Shown here piece after piece: positions 9,848 to 18,642 of a stretch of DNA of 29,370 nucleotides. The stretch spans positions 1 through 29,370 of the forward strand of contig JAEUOZ010000055.1 in the NCBI GenBank assembly GCA_016790225.1, written 5' to 3'. The notes beneath the pieces are model-generated. The model was not told the origin of the DNA. It saw only the letters and a program-made list of their open reading frames with translations, and ran no database searches. Source of the DNA: Rubrivivax sp. (GTDB lineage Bacteria > Pseudomonadota > Gammaproteobacteria > Burkholderiales > Burkholderiaceae). Both the position numbers and the translations under genes were made by a program. Numbering within the stretch: the stretch's first letter is position 1; every line of letters starts with the position of its first letter.

Positions 9848-10516
9848 TCACCAGGGGATCGGCTGGCCATCGTGGTTGAAGAAACCTCCTTGATCAGCCG
9901 GCGTGCGGCTGGCCAGCGTGGCGCGCAGATCGGCCACGCTCCGGGCCACGTCCAGATCGGCACCCGGCCCGCCCATGTCGGTGCGCACCCAGCCGGGATG
10001 CAGGGCGACGAAGACCGCGCGCTCGCCCATCAGCAGCGAAGCGTCCTTCAGCACCGAGTTGACGGCCGCCTTGGACGCGCGGTAGAGCCAGGCGCCGCCG
10101 TTGCTGCGGCTGCCGATGGAGCCCATGCGCGAGGACATCACCCCCACTCGGGCACCCGGCGCCAGCACGGGCGGCAGCAGCGGCAGCAGGCGCATCGGGC
10201 CGAGCACATTGGTGCGCATGACCTGGTCGAAATCCGCCTGGGCTGGCGTGACCCCGGGCTCCTGCCGCGGCCCGTAGACCCCGGCATTGATCACCACCAC
10301 ATCGAACTGCGAACCCTGCAGCGCAGGAGCCAGCGCGGCGCAGCTGAGCTCATCGGTGACGTCCAGCGGCAGCGCCTGGGCGCCCAGATCGCGCAGCCGC
10401 TGCAGCCCGGCGTCATCCCGCGCGGTGGCACTGACCTGCGCCCCTTCTGCGCGGTACTGGCGCACGAGTTCCAGGCCGATGCCGCGCGAGGCACCGAGGA
10501 TGAGGCAGTGGGTCAT
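9848..10516 (-). CDS. Short-chain dehydrogenase/reductase (SDR) family oxidoreductase
   Basis: The start at ATG 10516-10514 (MTHCLILGASRGIGLEL) gives 222 aa. Classical SDR elements are present in order: the cofactor motif GASRGIG (residues 8-14), an acidic/alternating region near DVTDE, INAGVYG, a catalytic Ser in VMSSRMGSI, and YRASK (Tyr and Lys of the active site). The short length and the ending GGFFNHDGQPIPW resemble the C-factor/carbonyl-reductase-like SDR subgroup. Substrate is unknown. It sits between the LysE exporter (96 bp upstream) and the acyl-CoA dehydrogenase (57 bp downstream) on the same strand. No strong ribosome-binding site is visible. Confidence 0.9.
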   Translation of the reverse strand: MTHCLILGASRGIGLELVRQYRAEGAQVSATARDDAGLQRLRDLGAQALPLDVTDELSCAALAPALQGSQFDVVVINAGVYGPRQEPGVTPAQADFDQVMRTNVLGPMRLLPLLPPVLAPGARVGVMSSRMGSIGSRSNGGAWLYRASKAAVNSVLKDASLLMGERAVFVALHPGWVRTDMGGPGADLDVARSVADLRATLASRTPADQGGFFNHDGQPIPW

Positions 10517-10612
10517 GGGCAGCACCTGAGGTGATGAGTCCGGCACAGACTGGGTTGCAGAAGAACGCCGAGGGCGGGCGCACAAGCGGACATGGCGGTT
10601 GGCGTCAGAGCC

Positions 10613-11290
10613 TCAGGCCGCGCCTGTGCGGCTGAGCGCCAGACGCACGGCGAGGCCGGCAAACAGCACACCGGCCAGACCCTGAACGCCGCGGCGCAGG
10701 ACGCAGGGCAGGGCCACCTGACGCAGCGGCGCGACCAGCAACACGACCAGCGCTAGAAAGGCACCGCCCTGCAGCACGAACCAGGCACCCAGCCACAGGA
10801 AGGCCTGCGTCTTGTCGGCCGTGCCAGGCGCGATGAACTGCGGCAGGAAGGCCAGGAAGAACAAGGCGACCTTGGGATTGAGCACGTTGGTGACAAGGCC
10901 GGAGCGGAAATCCACCCAGGCCGAACGTGCGGGCACCGCAGCCCTGCCGGGGCGGGCCTGGGCTTCGCCCCGCGCCAGCGCCTCGCGCAGCAGGCCGACG
11001 GCCATCCACAGCAGGTAGGCCGCGCCAGCCCACTTGATCACGGCGAAGGCGGTGGCGGACACCGACAGCAGCGCCGCCAGCCCGAACGCGGCCGCCAGCG
11101 CATGCACCGCACAGCCCGCGCTGATGCCGGCAGCGGCCGCCAGACCGGCACGCACGCCGCCCTGCAGCGTGCGGGTGATGGTGAGCAGCAGGTCCACGCC
11201 CGGCGTGGCGTTCAGCAGCAGCACGGCCAGCGCAAACAACGCCGCTTCGTGCGTGCCCGCCAGCCCGAAGGAGGCCAGCCCGGGCGTCAC
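10613..11290 (-). CDS. LysE/RhtB-family amino-acid exporter
   Basis: I start this gene at the GTG 11290-11288, which overlaps the thiolase stop codon in a GTGA tetranucleotide; 225 aa results, slightly longer than the usual 205-210. The family signature NATPGVDLLLTITRTLQGGVRAGLAAAAG stands near the N-terminus. It is followed by hydrophobic segments typical of the six-helix fold and by FRSGLVTNVLNPKVALFFLAFLPQF, the conserved central motif of LysE proteins. It would export an amino acid or derivative across the inner membrane. Position inside a leucine-catabolism neighbourhood and coupling to thiolase make a branched-chain amino acid or a pathway by-product a reasonable but unproven substrate. 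Confidence 0.88.
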   Translation of the reverse strand: MTPGLASFGLAGTHEAALFALAVLLLNATPGVDLLLTITRTLQGGVRAGLAAAAGISAGCAVHALAAAFGLAALLSVSATAFAVIKWAGAAYLLWMAVGLLREALARGEAQARPGRAAVPARSAWVDFRSGLVTNVLNPKVALFFLAFLPQFIAPGTADKTQAFLWLGAWFVLQGGAFLALVVLLVAPLRQVALPCVLRRGVQGLAGVLFAGLAVRLALSRTGAA

Positions 11291-12465
11291 ATCATCTCCA
11301 GCGCCAGGGCCGTGGCTTCGCCGCCGCCGATGCACAGCGAGGCCATGCCGCGGCGCTTGCCCTGGCGCCGCAGGGCACCCAGCAAGGTGACGACGATGCG
11401 CGCGCCGCTGGCGCCGATCGGGTGCCCCAGCGCGCAGGCGCCGCCGTGCACGTTGACGATGTCGTGCGGCAACTGGTATTCGGCCATCGCTGCCATGGTG
11501 ACGGCGGCAAAGGCTTCGTTGACTTCCCACAGCTCCACCTGCTGCGGCGTCCAGCCCGCCAGCTTCAGCGCCTTGGCGATGGCCCCGGCCGGGGCGGTGG
11601 CAAACCACTGCGGCGCCTGGGCATGGACGGCGTGGCTGACGATGCGCGCCAGCGGCTGCAGGCCACGGCTGCGCGCGCTGCTTTCGCGCATCAGCACCAG
11701 CGCGGCGGCGCCGTCGCTGATGCTGGAGGCATTGGCCGCCGTGATGGTGCCGTCCTTCCTGAAGGCGGGCTTCAGGCTCGGGATCTTGTCCAGCTTGGCC
11801 TTGAAGGGCTGCTCGTCCCACTTCACCCGCGTCTCGCCGCCCTTGCCCGGCAGCAGCACGGGCGCCATCTCCCAGTCGAAGCTGCCGTCTTCGTTGGCGG
11901 ATCTGGCACGTTGGGTACTGGTGATGGCGTAGGCATCCTGCGCCTCGCGCGTGAAGCCGTACTTGTCGGCACAGCTCTCGGCAAAGACGCCCATGGCCTT
12001 GCCGCGCTCGTAGGCGTCTTCCAGGCCGTCCATCGCCATGTGGTCGAAGATCTGCGCGTGGCCGTACTTGATGCCCTTGCGCACGAAGCTGAGATGCGGC
12101 GCGTTGGTCATGCTCTCCATGCCGCCGGCCACCATCACCTGCGCCGAGCCGGCGGCCAGCATGTCGTGGGCGAACATCATTGCGCGCATGCCGCTGCCGC
12201 ACATCTTGCTGAGCGTCACCGCGCCGGCACTCTGCGGCAGGCCGGCCTTCAGCGCCGCCTGGCGCGCCGGGGCCTGGCCCTGGCCGGCCATCAGGCAGTT
12301 GCCCATCAGCACCTCATCCACCGCATCGCCGGGCAGGCCGGCGCGCTCCACCGCAGCCTGGATGGCCACCGCACCCAGCTCCCAGGCCGCCAGCGCGGCA
12401 AAGTCACCCAGCAGGCCGCCGATGGGCGTGCGGGCCGCGGAAACGATGACGATGGGGTCGGTCAT
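11287..12465 (-). CDS. Acetyl-CoA C-acetyltransferase (thiolase)
   Basis: Starting at ATG 12465-12463 (MTDPIVIVSAARTPIGG), with GGAG about 8 nt upstream, the product is 392 aa, the standard thiolase length. The catalytic set is complete: the nucleophile C89 in SKMCGSGM, H348 in ALGHPIGASGARI, and C378 in SLCIGGGEA. NVHGGACALGHPIG and the C-terminal GGGEATALALE are typical of biosynthetic/degradative acetoacetyl-CoA thiolases. It interconverts two acetyl-CoA and acetoacetyl-CoA, the step after acetoacetate activation in leucine breakdown and also the entry to PHB synthesis. It faces the DUF2007 gene divergently across 153 bp and is translationally coupled to the LysE exporter. Confidence 0.93.
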   Translation of the reverse strand: MTDPIVIVSAARTPIGGLLGDFAALAAWELGAVAIQAAVERAGLPGDAVDEVLMGNCLMAGQGQAPARQAALKAGLPQSAGAVTLSKMCGSGMRAMMFAHDMLAAGSAQVMVAGGMESMTNAPHLSFVRKGIKYGHAQIFDHMAMDGLEDAYERGKAMGVFAESCADKYGFTREAQDAYAITSTQRARSANEDGSFDWEMAPVLLPGKGGETRVKWDEQPFKAKLDKIPSLKPAFRKDGTITAANASSISDGAAALVLMRESSARSRGLQPLARIVSHAVHAQAPQWFATAPAGAIAKALKLAGWTPQQVELWEVNEAFAAVTMAAMAEYQLPHDIVNVHGGACALGHPIGASGARIVVTLLGALRRQGKRRGMASLCIGGGEATALALEMM

Positions 12466-12618
12466 GGCAAGGCTCCGGCTGAAGGATCGCCGATGATGCC
12501 AGCACTGCGCCGGCGCTTCAGCGCTGCCTGCCAACAACCGACGGAGCCACCCCGCGATGCACCCGCCTGCTGCCGACATCCGCCTGCTTGCGCGTCAAAC
12601 CGCCATGCCGGCCTTGCC
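12466..12618. other. Divergent promoter region between thiolase and DUF2007 gene
   Basis: This 153-bp gap must carry start signals for both the minus-strand thiolase and the plus-strand DUF2007 gene. I see no convincing sigma70 hexamer pair and no LiuR-like palindrome in it. It is GC-rich and otherwise featureless to the eye. Confidence 0.4.
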
Positions 12619-12924
12619 ATGAAGCGCCTGCTGCAGGCGCCCAATCTGCCGCTGGCCTCGATGTGGGCCGAGCAGCTCAGCGCAGCGGGCTTTGACGCGC
12701 GCGTGCTGCGCGCCTATGCCAGCGGCATCGCGGGGGAGATCCCGGTCGATCAGGCGCTGCCCGAGATCTGGCTGCTGGACGACAACCGCCTGGCCGAGGC
12801 GTCGGCGTGGTTCGAGCGATGGCTGCAGCCCGTGGAGCGCCGCTGGTCCTGCCGCGGCTGCGGCGAGCTGATCGAAGGGCCGTTCGAGAGCTGCTGGAAC
12901 TGCGGCGCGGCGGCACCGGCCTGA
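12619..12924 (+). CDS. DUF2007-type small protein with C-terminal zinc ribbon
   Basis: The 101-aa protein begins MKRLLQAPNLPLASMWAEQL. The N-terminal half matches the DUF2007 ('putative prokaryotic signal transducing') pattern, a small alpha/beta domain with an acidic PEIWLLDD turn. The C-terminus holds a zinc ribbon with two CxxC knuckles (CRGCGE, then CWNCG about a dozen residues on). Its role is unknown. It is the only plus-strand gene inside the long minus-strand run, divergent from thiolase and convergent with the 162-aa membrane protein. The 53-bp gap to that gene is filled by an 11-bp tandem repeat. Confidence 0.8.
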   Translation: MKRLLQAPNLPLASMWAEQLSAAGFDARVLRAYASGIAGEIPVDQALPEIWLLDDNRLAEASAWFERWLQPVERRWSCRGCGELIEGPFESCWNCGAAAPA

Positions 12925-12936
12925 GCATCGCCACCT

Positions 12937-12991
12937 GCGCCCGATCAGCGCCCGATCACCGCCCGATCACCGCCCGATCACCGCCCCATCA
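12937..12991. repeat. Five tandem copies of an 11-bp unit
   Basis: Five consecutive units read GCGCCCGATCA twice, CCGCCCGATCA twice and CCGCCCCATCA once, so they differ only at the first base and, in the last copy, at one internal base. The array fills the convergent gap between the DUF2007 gene and the 162-aa membrane protein. It covers the stop codon (12980-12978) and last codons of the latter. It has no spacers, so it is a minisatellite, not a CRISPR. Confidence 0.9.
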
Positions 12992-13466
12992 GAGGGTGCC
13001 CGCGCTCCTGCTCGTCGACCTGGCGGATGTAGGCCTGAAATTCCTCGTCCTCGCCGCGCAGCAGCAGCGGCAGCGCGTTGTGGAAGTCGTCGCGCCGACA
13101 CCATTCGCGCATGTAGTCATCCCAGCTGTTCCAGCGGCGCTGTTCCGCCGGCGTCATGTCCGGCTTGTGCGCCACCAGGAAGGCGCGCTCGAACAGGCTG
13201 ATCAGCATGTCGAAGATCACCAGCATGCGTTCGTTCTGCTCCGGCGTGGGGCTGGGCAGCGCCGCCTGCGTGCGCAGCTGAAGATCGGCGTTGGCCAGGA
13301 CGATCTGCAGGAAGTTGTTGTACGCGTCCGAGAGGTGCTGGTAGGCCTCTTCTTCCTCGTTCTCGCGCTCCTTGCGCTGCTGGGCGAGGAAGACCCACAC
13401 CGCAAACGGCAGGCCCACCACGGTGACGGCAAAGCTGGCCAGCTCCAGCAGATCGCGCAGGTTCAC
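12978..13466 (-). CDS. Small membrane-anchored protein of unknown function, coupled to aceK
   Basis: The gene begins at a GTG (13466-13464) inside a GTGA overlap with the aceK stop and encodes 162 aa. An N-terminal hydrophobic helix (about residues 9-28, [20 protein letters not shown]) is followed by a highly charged stretch ([17 protein letters not shown]) and an alpha-helical, acidic, Trp-containing remainder. This suggests a single-pass inner-membrane anchor with a cytoplasmic helical domain. I do not recognise the family. The direct translational coupling to AceK is the main clue, suggesting expression alongside it; a physical link with AceK is only speculation. Confidence 0.75.
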   Translation of the reverse strand: MNLRDLLELASFAVTVVGLPFAVWVFLAQQRKERENEEEEAYQHLSDAYNNFLQIVLANADLQLRTQAALPSPTPEQNERMLVIFDMLISLFERAFLVAHKPDMTPAEQRRWNSWDDYMREWCRRDDFHNALPLLLRGEDEEFQAYIRQVDEQERGHPLMGR

Positions 13467-15289
13467 GCAGCAGTCCCGTCGGCGGCAGCGGCCGGCGCTG
13501 CCGCCTGGCAGGCCCGTTGGTGCACGAAGCGCTTGGTGGGCTCATAGGGAAAGACATCGTGCACGTGCCCGCCCTGGATGCGCTGCTTGTGGCCCTGCCA
13601 GAACGCCGCGTCGAGCAGATCGCCATGGTGGCGCATGAACACTTCGCGCACGCCGGGGTTGCCCAGCAGAAACGGGCCGAAGGTCTCCGGGAAGACATCC
13701 TTGGGTCCGACGGCATACCAGATCTCGCCGGACATCTCGTCTTCCTCGTTGCGCGCTGCCGGCACGCGGCGGAAGTTGCAGTCGGTGATGTATTCGATCT
13801 CGTCGTAGTCGTAGAAGACCACCTTGCCGTGGCGCGTGACGCCGAAGTTCTTCCACAGCATGTCGCCAGGAAAGATGTTGGCCGCGACCAGATCCTTGAT
13901 GGCATTGCCGTACTCGACGACCGCGCGCTGCACCGCGTCGGTATCGCCAGCTGCCGTGGCGTCCTGCAGGTAGATGTTCAGCGGGATCATGCGCCGCTCG
14001 ATGTAGACATGGCTCAGGATCAGCTCGGTCTGGCCATCGGCGTCACGATCGGAGATCTCCAGCAGGCTGGGGCAGAAGGTGCGGATCTCCTGCACCAGCT
14101 CGTCCTCGAAGCGGTCCAGCGGAAAGGCGACGTTGCTGTACTCCAGCGTATCGGCCATGCGCCCGACGCGGTCGTGCGTCTTCACCAGGTAGTACTTGCT
14201 CTTGATCTGCTCGCGCGTGGTGTCCTTCTGCGGTGGGTAGTAGTCCTTGATGAGCTTGAAGACGAAGGGAAAGCTGGGCAGGTCGAAGACCAGCATCACC
14301 ATGCCCTTGATGCCGGGCGCGATGCGGAACTTGTCGCTGCTGTGCTGCAGGTGGTAGAGAAAGTCCCGGTAGAAGCTGTTCTTGCCCTGCTTCTGCAGGC
14401 CCAGCGCGCTGTAGAGCTCGGCGCGCGGCTTGCGGGGCATCAGGCTGCGCAGGAACTGCACATAGGCGCTGGGCACCTGCATGTCCACCATGAAGTAGGC
14501 CCGTGCGTACGAGAAGAGCATCAGCAGCTCGTCCTCGGTGTTGAGCACGGTGTCGATGACCAGCTGACCCTGTCCGTTGTGCAGCAGCGGCAAGGCGATC
14601 GGGGTCTCCTGGAAGCCGTTGATGACCTTGCCCACCAGGTAGGCGCCCTTGTTGCGGAAGAACAGGCTGGACAGCACCTGGATCTGGAAGTTGGCCCGCG
14701 GGCGGAAATCCCCCAGGTGGCGCTCCAGCGTCTGGATCACGCTGTCGATGTCGCGGTCCAGATCCTCGAAGGGAATTGCCAGCTCGAAATCGCGCAGCAC
14801 GCGCAGCCAGGTCTCGCGCCAGGTGGGCAGCGTGGGGTAGTAGGCGCGGTAGGACGGGCGCGCCGGATCGTGGCTCTCGATGTACTCCGTGCTCACCGCC
14901 GGACGCACGAAGATGAAGCTGTTGTGGAAATAGCTGTGGTGCAGGATGCGCGTGGTCACCGAGTTGAAGAAGGTCTCGGCCAGCTCCGGCTGCTGGTGAT
15001 CCGTGAGCAGGCCGATGTAGTGCAGCTTGACCTGCTGCCAGGTGTCGGTGGGCAGGTTGCCGGCGTCGAACTCGCGCTGCAGGCGCTCCACCGCCTCGTC
15101 GACCCGCGTGTCGTAGTACTCGATGCGCTCGCGCTGGGCGCGCTGCTGGCCGTGCCAGTCAGCCTGCTCGAAGCGCTGCTTGGCCGCAGCGCTGGCTTCG
15201 CGGAAGAGCCGGTAGTGCCGGTCGAAGCCTTCCAGCAGGGCTTGGGCAATGTCGAAGGCGCGGCTGTCGGTCAGGCGGTGAGGAAACAT
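13463..15289 (-). CDS. aceK: Isocitrate dehydrogenase kinase/phosphatase
   Basis: The 608-aa protein matches AceK across its length (family usually 570-610 aa), with the regulatory N-terminal helical domain and the C-terminal bifunctional kinase/phosphatase domain. Typical segments are the nucleotide-binding [39 protein letters not shown] and the catalytic [18 protein letters not shown]. AceK phosphorylates and inactivates isocitrate dehydrogenase during growth on acetate-yielding substrates, diverting carbon to the glyoxylate bypass, and reverses this when needed. That fits a locus whose pathway ends in acetyl-CoA. It lies 141 bp after carbonic anhydrase, with a possible own promoter. Its stop overlaps the next gene (GTGA). 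Confidence 0.97.
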   Translation of the reverse strand: MFPHRLTDSRAFDIAQALLEGFDRHYRLFREASAAAKQRFEQADWHGQQRAQRERIEYYDTRVDEAVERLQREFDAGNLPTDTWQQVKLHYIGLLTDHQQPELAETFFNSVTTRILHHSYFHNSFIFVRPAVSTEYIESHDPARPSYRAYYPTLPTWRETWLRVLRDFELAIPFEDLDRDIDSVIQTLERHLGDFRPRANFQIQVLSSLFFRNKGAYLVGKVINGFQETPIALPLLHNGQGQLVIDTVLNTEDELLMLFSYARAYFMVDMQVPSAYVQFLRSLMPRKPRAELYSALGLQKQGKNSFYRDFLYHLQHSSDKFRIAPGIKGMVMLVFDLPSFPFVFKLIKDYYPPQKDTTREQIKSKYYLVKTHDRVGRMADTLEYSNVAFPLDRFEDELVQEIRTFCPSLLEISDRDADGQTELILSHVYIERRMIPLNIYLQDATAAGDTDAVQRAVVEYGNAIKDLVAANIFPGDMLWKNFGVTRHGKVVFYDYDEIEYITDCNFRRVPAARNEEDEMSGEIWYAVGPKDVFPETFGPFLLGNPGVREVFMRHHGDLLDAAFWQGHKQRIQGGHVHDVFPYEPTKRFVHQRACQAAAPAAAADGTAA

Positions 15290-15345
15290 GGGCTTGCGAC
15301 GAGGTCAGGACAAAGGGCGGCAGCGCGCCGACGGCGTGTGGCGGC

Positions 15346-15351
15346 AGTGTA
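15346..15351 (-). promoter_or_regulatory. Candidate -10 element for aceK
   Basis: On the minus strand, TACACT (read 15351-15346, within GCTTACACTGCC) lies 57 bp before the aceK ATG in the 141-bp gap after the carbonic anhydrase gene. No good -35 hexamer stands 16-18 bp upstream, so this is a weak call resting on the hexamer and position alone. Confidence 0.3.
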
Positions 15352-15430
15352 AGCAGCGGCGCCTCGACGGTCGCCGCGAAACCGGGCCGGGCGCGCGGAC
15401 GGGGCCGCCGCGTCGGCCCGCACCGGGTGC

Positions 15431-16153
15431 TCAGCTTGCTGCCGCTTCGCCAGGCCCGAAGGCATCGGGCGGCGGCGTCGCCATCGGCGTGCCCTGGCCC
15501 TGGCGGGCCATCACGGCAGCCAGCGCGCGCTCGTAGGCTACCTGTACCTCGTCGGCGCTGCGCACGGTCATCTCCAGATCCTGAAGAAGACCGTTGTGCA
15601 GGCCGTAGACCCAGCCATGGGTCACCACGCTCTGGCCGCGCGCCCAGGCATCCTGCACCACGGTGGTCTCGCAGACGTTCAGGCTCTGTTCCAGCACGTT
15701 CAGCTCGCACAGCGCCTTCAGGCGCGCCTCGTCATCGGGCAGCCGGTCGATGAAGGCGCGGTGCTTGTTGCGCACATCCTGAACATGGCGGATCCAGTTG
15801 TCGGCGATGCCGATGCGCCGGTTGTGCAGCGCCGCCATCACGCCGCCGCAGCCGTAGTGGCCCACCACCATGATGTGGCGCACATGCAGCTGGTCGATGG
15901 CGTACTGCATCACGCTGAGCGCATTGAGATCGCTGTGCACGACCACGTTGGCCACATTGCGGTGCACGAACACATCGCCCGGCAGCAGGCCCAGGATCTC
16001 GTTGGCCGGCACGCGGCTGTCGGCGCAGCCGATCCACAGGTACTGGGGCTCCTGCTGCTGCAGCAGGCTGGTGAAGAAACCCGGCCGCTGAGCCTCGATG
16101 CCCTGGGCCCAGCGGCGGTTCTTTTCGAGCAGGTCTCGCAGTCGATACGGCAT
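15431..16153 (-). CDS. can: Beta-class carbonic anhydrase
   Basis: From the ATG at 16153-16151 (MPYRLRDLLEKNRRWAQ) the product is 240 aa, close to the 220-aa Can family with a short Pro/Ala-rich tail. Zinc and catalytic residues are all present: C43, D45 and R47 in GCADSRVP, and H99 and C102 in GHYGCGG. VHRNVANVVVHSDLN is also characteristic. It interconverts CO2 and bicarbonate in the cytoplasm. Bicarbonate is a direct substrate of biotin-dependent methylcrotonyl-CoA carboxylase, encoded in the same window, which suggests a metabolic reason for its position. It follows the patatin gene by 23 bp, a gap containing a small GC hairpin (16163-16176) without a T-run. Confidence 0.96.
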   Translation of the reverse strand: MPYRLRDLLEKNRRWAQGIEAQRPGFFTSLLQQQEPQYLWIGCADSRVPANEILGLLPGDVFVHRNVANVVVHSDLNALSVMQYAIDQLHVRHIMVVGHYGCGGVMAALHNRRIGIADNWIRHVQDVRNKHRAFIDRLPDDEARLKALCELNVLEQSLNVCETTVVQDAWARGQSVVTHGWVYGLHNGLLQDLEMTVRSADEVQVAYERALAAVMARQGQGTPMATPPPDAFGPGEAAAS

Positions 16154-16176
16154 GTTGAATCGCCCGCCCTTGCGGG

Positions 16177-18642
16177 TTACCAGATGGGGCCGAGGAAAAG
16201 GTAGAGCTTGGCCGGTTGCCCGCGCCATCCGCCCACCGCCAGGTAGACCGGCCCGAAGCGCGTGTCGGCCGAAAGGAACAGGCTGCCGGCCTTGCGCAGC
16301 GCGGCCCACGCCAGGGACTCACCTTCGGAAAGCGCATTGCCCGCTTCCAGCGAGAAGCCGGCGCGCACCGCCCGCCCCAGCACCGGCGGCAGCGCCGCCA
16401 GCTCCCGGGCGAGCACCAGGCGGCCCAGCACCGTGGACTGCCCCTGCAGCGATTCCAGCGGCAGGCCGGTGAGGCGCCAGAAGCCCCCCAGGCCCAGCGG
16501 TGCGCTGGCTTCGCCGGTGGCGCGGCCACGCTCGCCGTAGACATGGCCCGACCATGGCCCCCAGGAGAAGGCCTTCAGGCCCTGGATGAGCATGCGCGAG
16601 GTCCGCGTGTCGCCATCATCGCCTCCGAAGGGACGCTGCCACTCCAGGCCCAGCAGATGCCCCGAAGTCGGGTAGCCCAGCGAATCCAGCGTGTCACCCC
16701 GCAACTGGAAGAGCCACTGGCGAACCTTGACGGACAGCTCCTCGTCGATGACCGGCAGCAAGGACCGCAGCGTGTAGCGGCCGCTGCTGGCGCCCAGGCG
16801 CAGCTCGCCCCAGCCGCCCAGCTGCCGGCCCAGCTGCAGCGTCACTTCCCGGCTGCGTGTGGACACGCGCGAGGTGAGCGTATTGCCCCGGTAGACGTCT
16901 TGCGGCCCACCGCGCAGATCCAGCACCGCGCTGCCGAACCAGGGCGATCCCGCGGCCAGCGGCTGCCACCACTCGGTGGTCAGCTCGCGCCGCGAGCCGA
17001 TGCGGGCGACCGTACGCCACTCCGCACCCAGGCGGTTGAGCGGCCCCAGCACATGCATGCCGGCCAAGGTGAAGGCGCTGCTGTCGCGGAAATCGCTGGA
17101 CATCTCCAGGCCCAGGCGCAGGCGGCTGCGCGCCCACTCGGCCTCGTCCACCTGCAGCGTCACATGGCGCTCCCCGGCGATGTCGTTCACCGCCACCGCC
17201 ACGCGCGAGACATGGCCGTCGCCATACAGGCGCGTCGCGGCCTCGTAGGCCTTTTCGGTGGTCACCGGCTGGCCGATGCGAAGGCCGGCGGTGGCGGCCA
17301 GGCTGGCCTCATCCAGCTTCTGCACCCCGCTGGCACGCACCGAAGCCAGCGGCAGCGGTGGCCTCGCGGCCGAGTTGCGCAGCGCTTCCCGGGCGGCGAG
17401 GTGCTCTGCCCAGGCTTCGGGGCTCAGGGACAGCGCCTGCAGCTTCTGCGCCGAACGCCGAGCAGCCTCGGCCCCCGCACGCTCGGCTCGGGCATAGGAC
17501 TTGAACGCCAGGAAGCCCACGCCACCGAGCTCCGGCGTGATGAGCAGGTCACGCGCGGTCAGCTCAGACAGCGACTGCGTCACGTTCTGCTCGGTCAGCA
17601 GCGCCAGCATCTGGCGCATCACGCCCAGCGAGCTGCCGAGTTCCTTCTCGTCGTCGTTCAGCGGCGTGCCGACATTGACGGCGATGATCACCTCCGCGCC
17701 GGCCGCCCGCGCCAGGTCCACCGGCAGGTTGCGCACCAGCCCGCCATCGACCAGCAGCCGCTGGTTCACGCGCACCGGCGAAAACACGCCCGGCACCGAC
17801 AGCGATGCGCGCAAGGCCTGGAAGACCGGCGTCTCGGCCTGGTTGACCACCGCGCCGGTCAGGATGTCCGACGCGACCGAACCGAAGGGGATCGGCAGAT
17901 CCCGGGACGGCCGCTGGTGCAGGCCTTCGGGCAGCAGGCGCGCCAGCGCCAGTTCCAGCGCGGCGTTGCCGGCGGTCGACGGCGGCAGGCTCAGGCCCTC
18001 GCGGTTGAGCGCAAATTCCACGCGGGAGGGCAGCAGGATGTCTTCCTCGCGGCGCCGCGGGCTGAGCGTCTCACGCGGTGGGCGGTCATCGAACATGCCG
18101 ACCCAATCGATGGTGCGGACCAGTTGCTCCAGCTCTTCGGTGCTGCGCCCGGCCGCATAGGCACCGCCGACCACGGCGCCCATGCTCGTGCCCCAGACCA
18201 GATCCACCGGCACGCGGTATTCGTGCAACACCTTGAGCACCCCCAGGTGCGCAAAACCGCGCGCGCCGCCGCCGGACAGCACCAGGGCGACACGGGGACG
18301 CACGCCTGCCGCAGCCGCCGGGCCCGGCAGCGTCGCGAAAGCAGCAGCGGCCTGCGCGGCGGGCTCGGCCAAGGCGGGTGGCGCGAGCGCCGGCACCTGG
18401 AGTGCGGGCGCGACGGCCGGTTGCGCGCCGGCCTCGGGGGCCCGCACCAGGAGCGTCGCCGAAAGGGCCACCAGCAGCGCCACCCGCACCGACACCCGCA
18501 CCGACACCCGCACCGACACCCGCAGCGACACCCACGGCGACACCCTCTGGAGCCCGGGCAGCCCGCTGGAGCCGATGCCCTGCAGGCACGGCCTCAACCC
18601 GCGCGGGCCACGGCCCGCGCTGCCCGGCAGCCGACAGCTCAC
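16177..18642 (-). CDS. Patatin-like phospholipase with outer-membrane beta-barrel domain (PlpD-like)
   Basis: The open frame starts at GTG 18642-18640, overlapping the ivd stop as GTGA, and encodes 821 aa. No in-frame ATG precedes the catalytic domain, so another GTG could be the true start. A hydrophobic segment ([13 protein letters not shown], about 54-66) followed by APEAGAQ looks like a signal peptide, but it has an unusually long N-terminal extension holding VRVS repeats. The patatin domain has the oxyanion motif GGGARG (124-129), nucleophile S153 in GTSMG, and D299 in [14 protein letters not shown]-like region follows, then a C-terminal barrel ending in Trp (LYLFLGPIW), typical of Omp85-type barrels. 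It probably presents or secretes a lipase at the cell surface, as in type Vd autotransporters. Confidence 0.88.
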   Translation of the reverse strand: MSCRLPGSAGRGPRGLRPCLQGIGSSGLPGLQRVSPWVSLRVSVRVSVRVSVRVALLVALSATLLVRAPEAGAQPAVAPALQVPALAPPALAEPAAQAAAAFATLPGPAAAAGVRPRVALVLSGGGARGFAHLGVLKVLHEYRVPVDLVWGTSMGAVVGGAYAAGRSTEELEQLVRTIDWVGMFDDRPPRETLSPRRREEDILLPSRVEFALNREGLSLPPSTAGNAALELALARLLPEGLHQRPSRDLPIPFGSVASDILTGAVVNQAETPVFQALRASLSVPGVFSPVRVNQRLLVDGGLVRNLPVDLARAAGAEVIIAVNVGTPLNDDEKELGSSLGVMRQMLALLTEQNVTQSLSELTARDLLITPELGGVGFLAFKSYARAERAGAEAARRSAQKLQALSLSPEAWAEHLAAREALRNSAARPPLPLASVRASGVQKLDEASLAATAGLRIGQPVTTEKAYEAATRLYGDGHVSRVAVAVNDIAGERHVTLQVDEAEWARSRLRLGLEMSSDFRDSSAFTLAGMHVLGPLNRLGAEWRTVARIGSRRELTTEWWQPLAAGSPWFGSAVLDLRGGPQDVYRGNTLTSRVSTRSREVTLQLGRQLGGWGELRLGASSGRYTLRSLLPVIDEELSVKVRQWLFQLRGDTLDSLGYPTSGHLLGLEWQRPFGGDDGDTRTSRMLIQGLKAFSWGPWSGHVYGERGRATGEASAPLGLGGFWRLTGLPLESLQGQSTVLGRLVLARELAALPPVLGRAVRAGFSLEAGNALSEGESLAWAALRKAGSLFLSADTRFGPVYLAVGGWRGQPAKLYLFLGPIW
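18481..18540. repeat. In-frame 12-bp minisatellite (five units) in the patatin gene
   Basis: Five 12-bp units in a row read CACCCGCACCGA three times, then CACCCGCAGCGA and CACCCACGGCGA. Read on the minus strand they encode the four-residue repeat VRVS with variants, immediately before the signal-peptide core of the patatin-barrel protein. Because 12 is a multiple of three, copy-number change would lengthen or shorten the N-terminal extension without a frameshift. Confidence 0.9.

Noticed and set aside
12937..12991. Short direct repeats considered as a CRISPR
   Set aside because: Units are 11 bp and contiguous with no spacers, and no cas gene is present.
16163..16176. GC hairpin CCCGC-CCTT-GCGGG between the patatin and carbonic anhydrase genes as a terminator
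   Set aside because: The stem is only 5 bp, no T-run follows on the minus strand, and it sits 9 nt from the carbonic anhydrase start.
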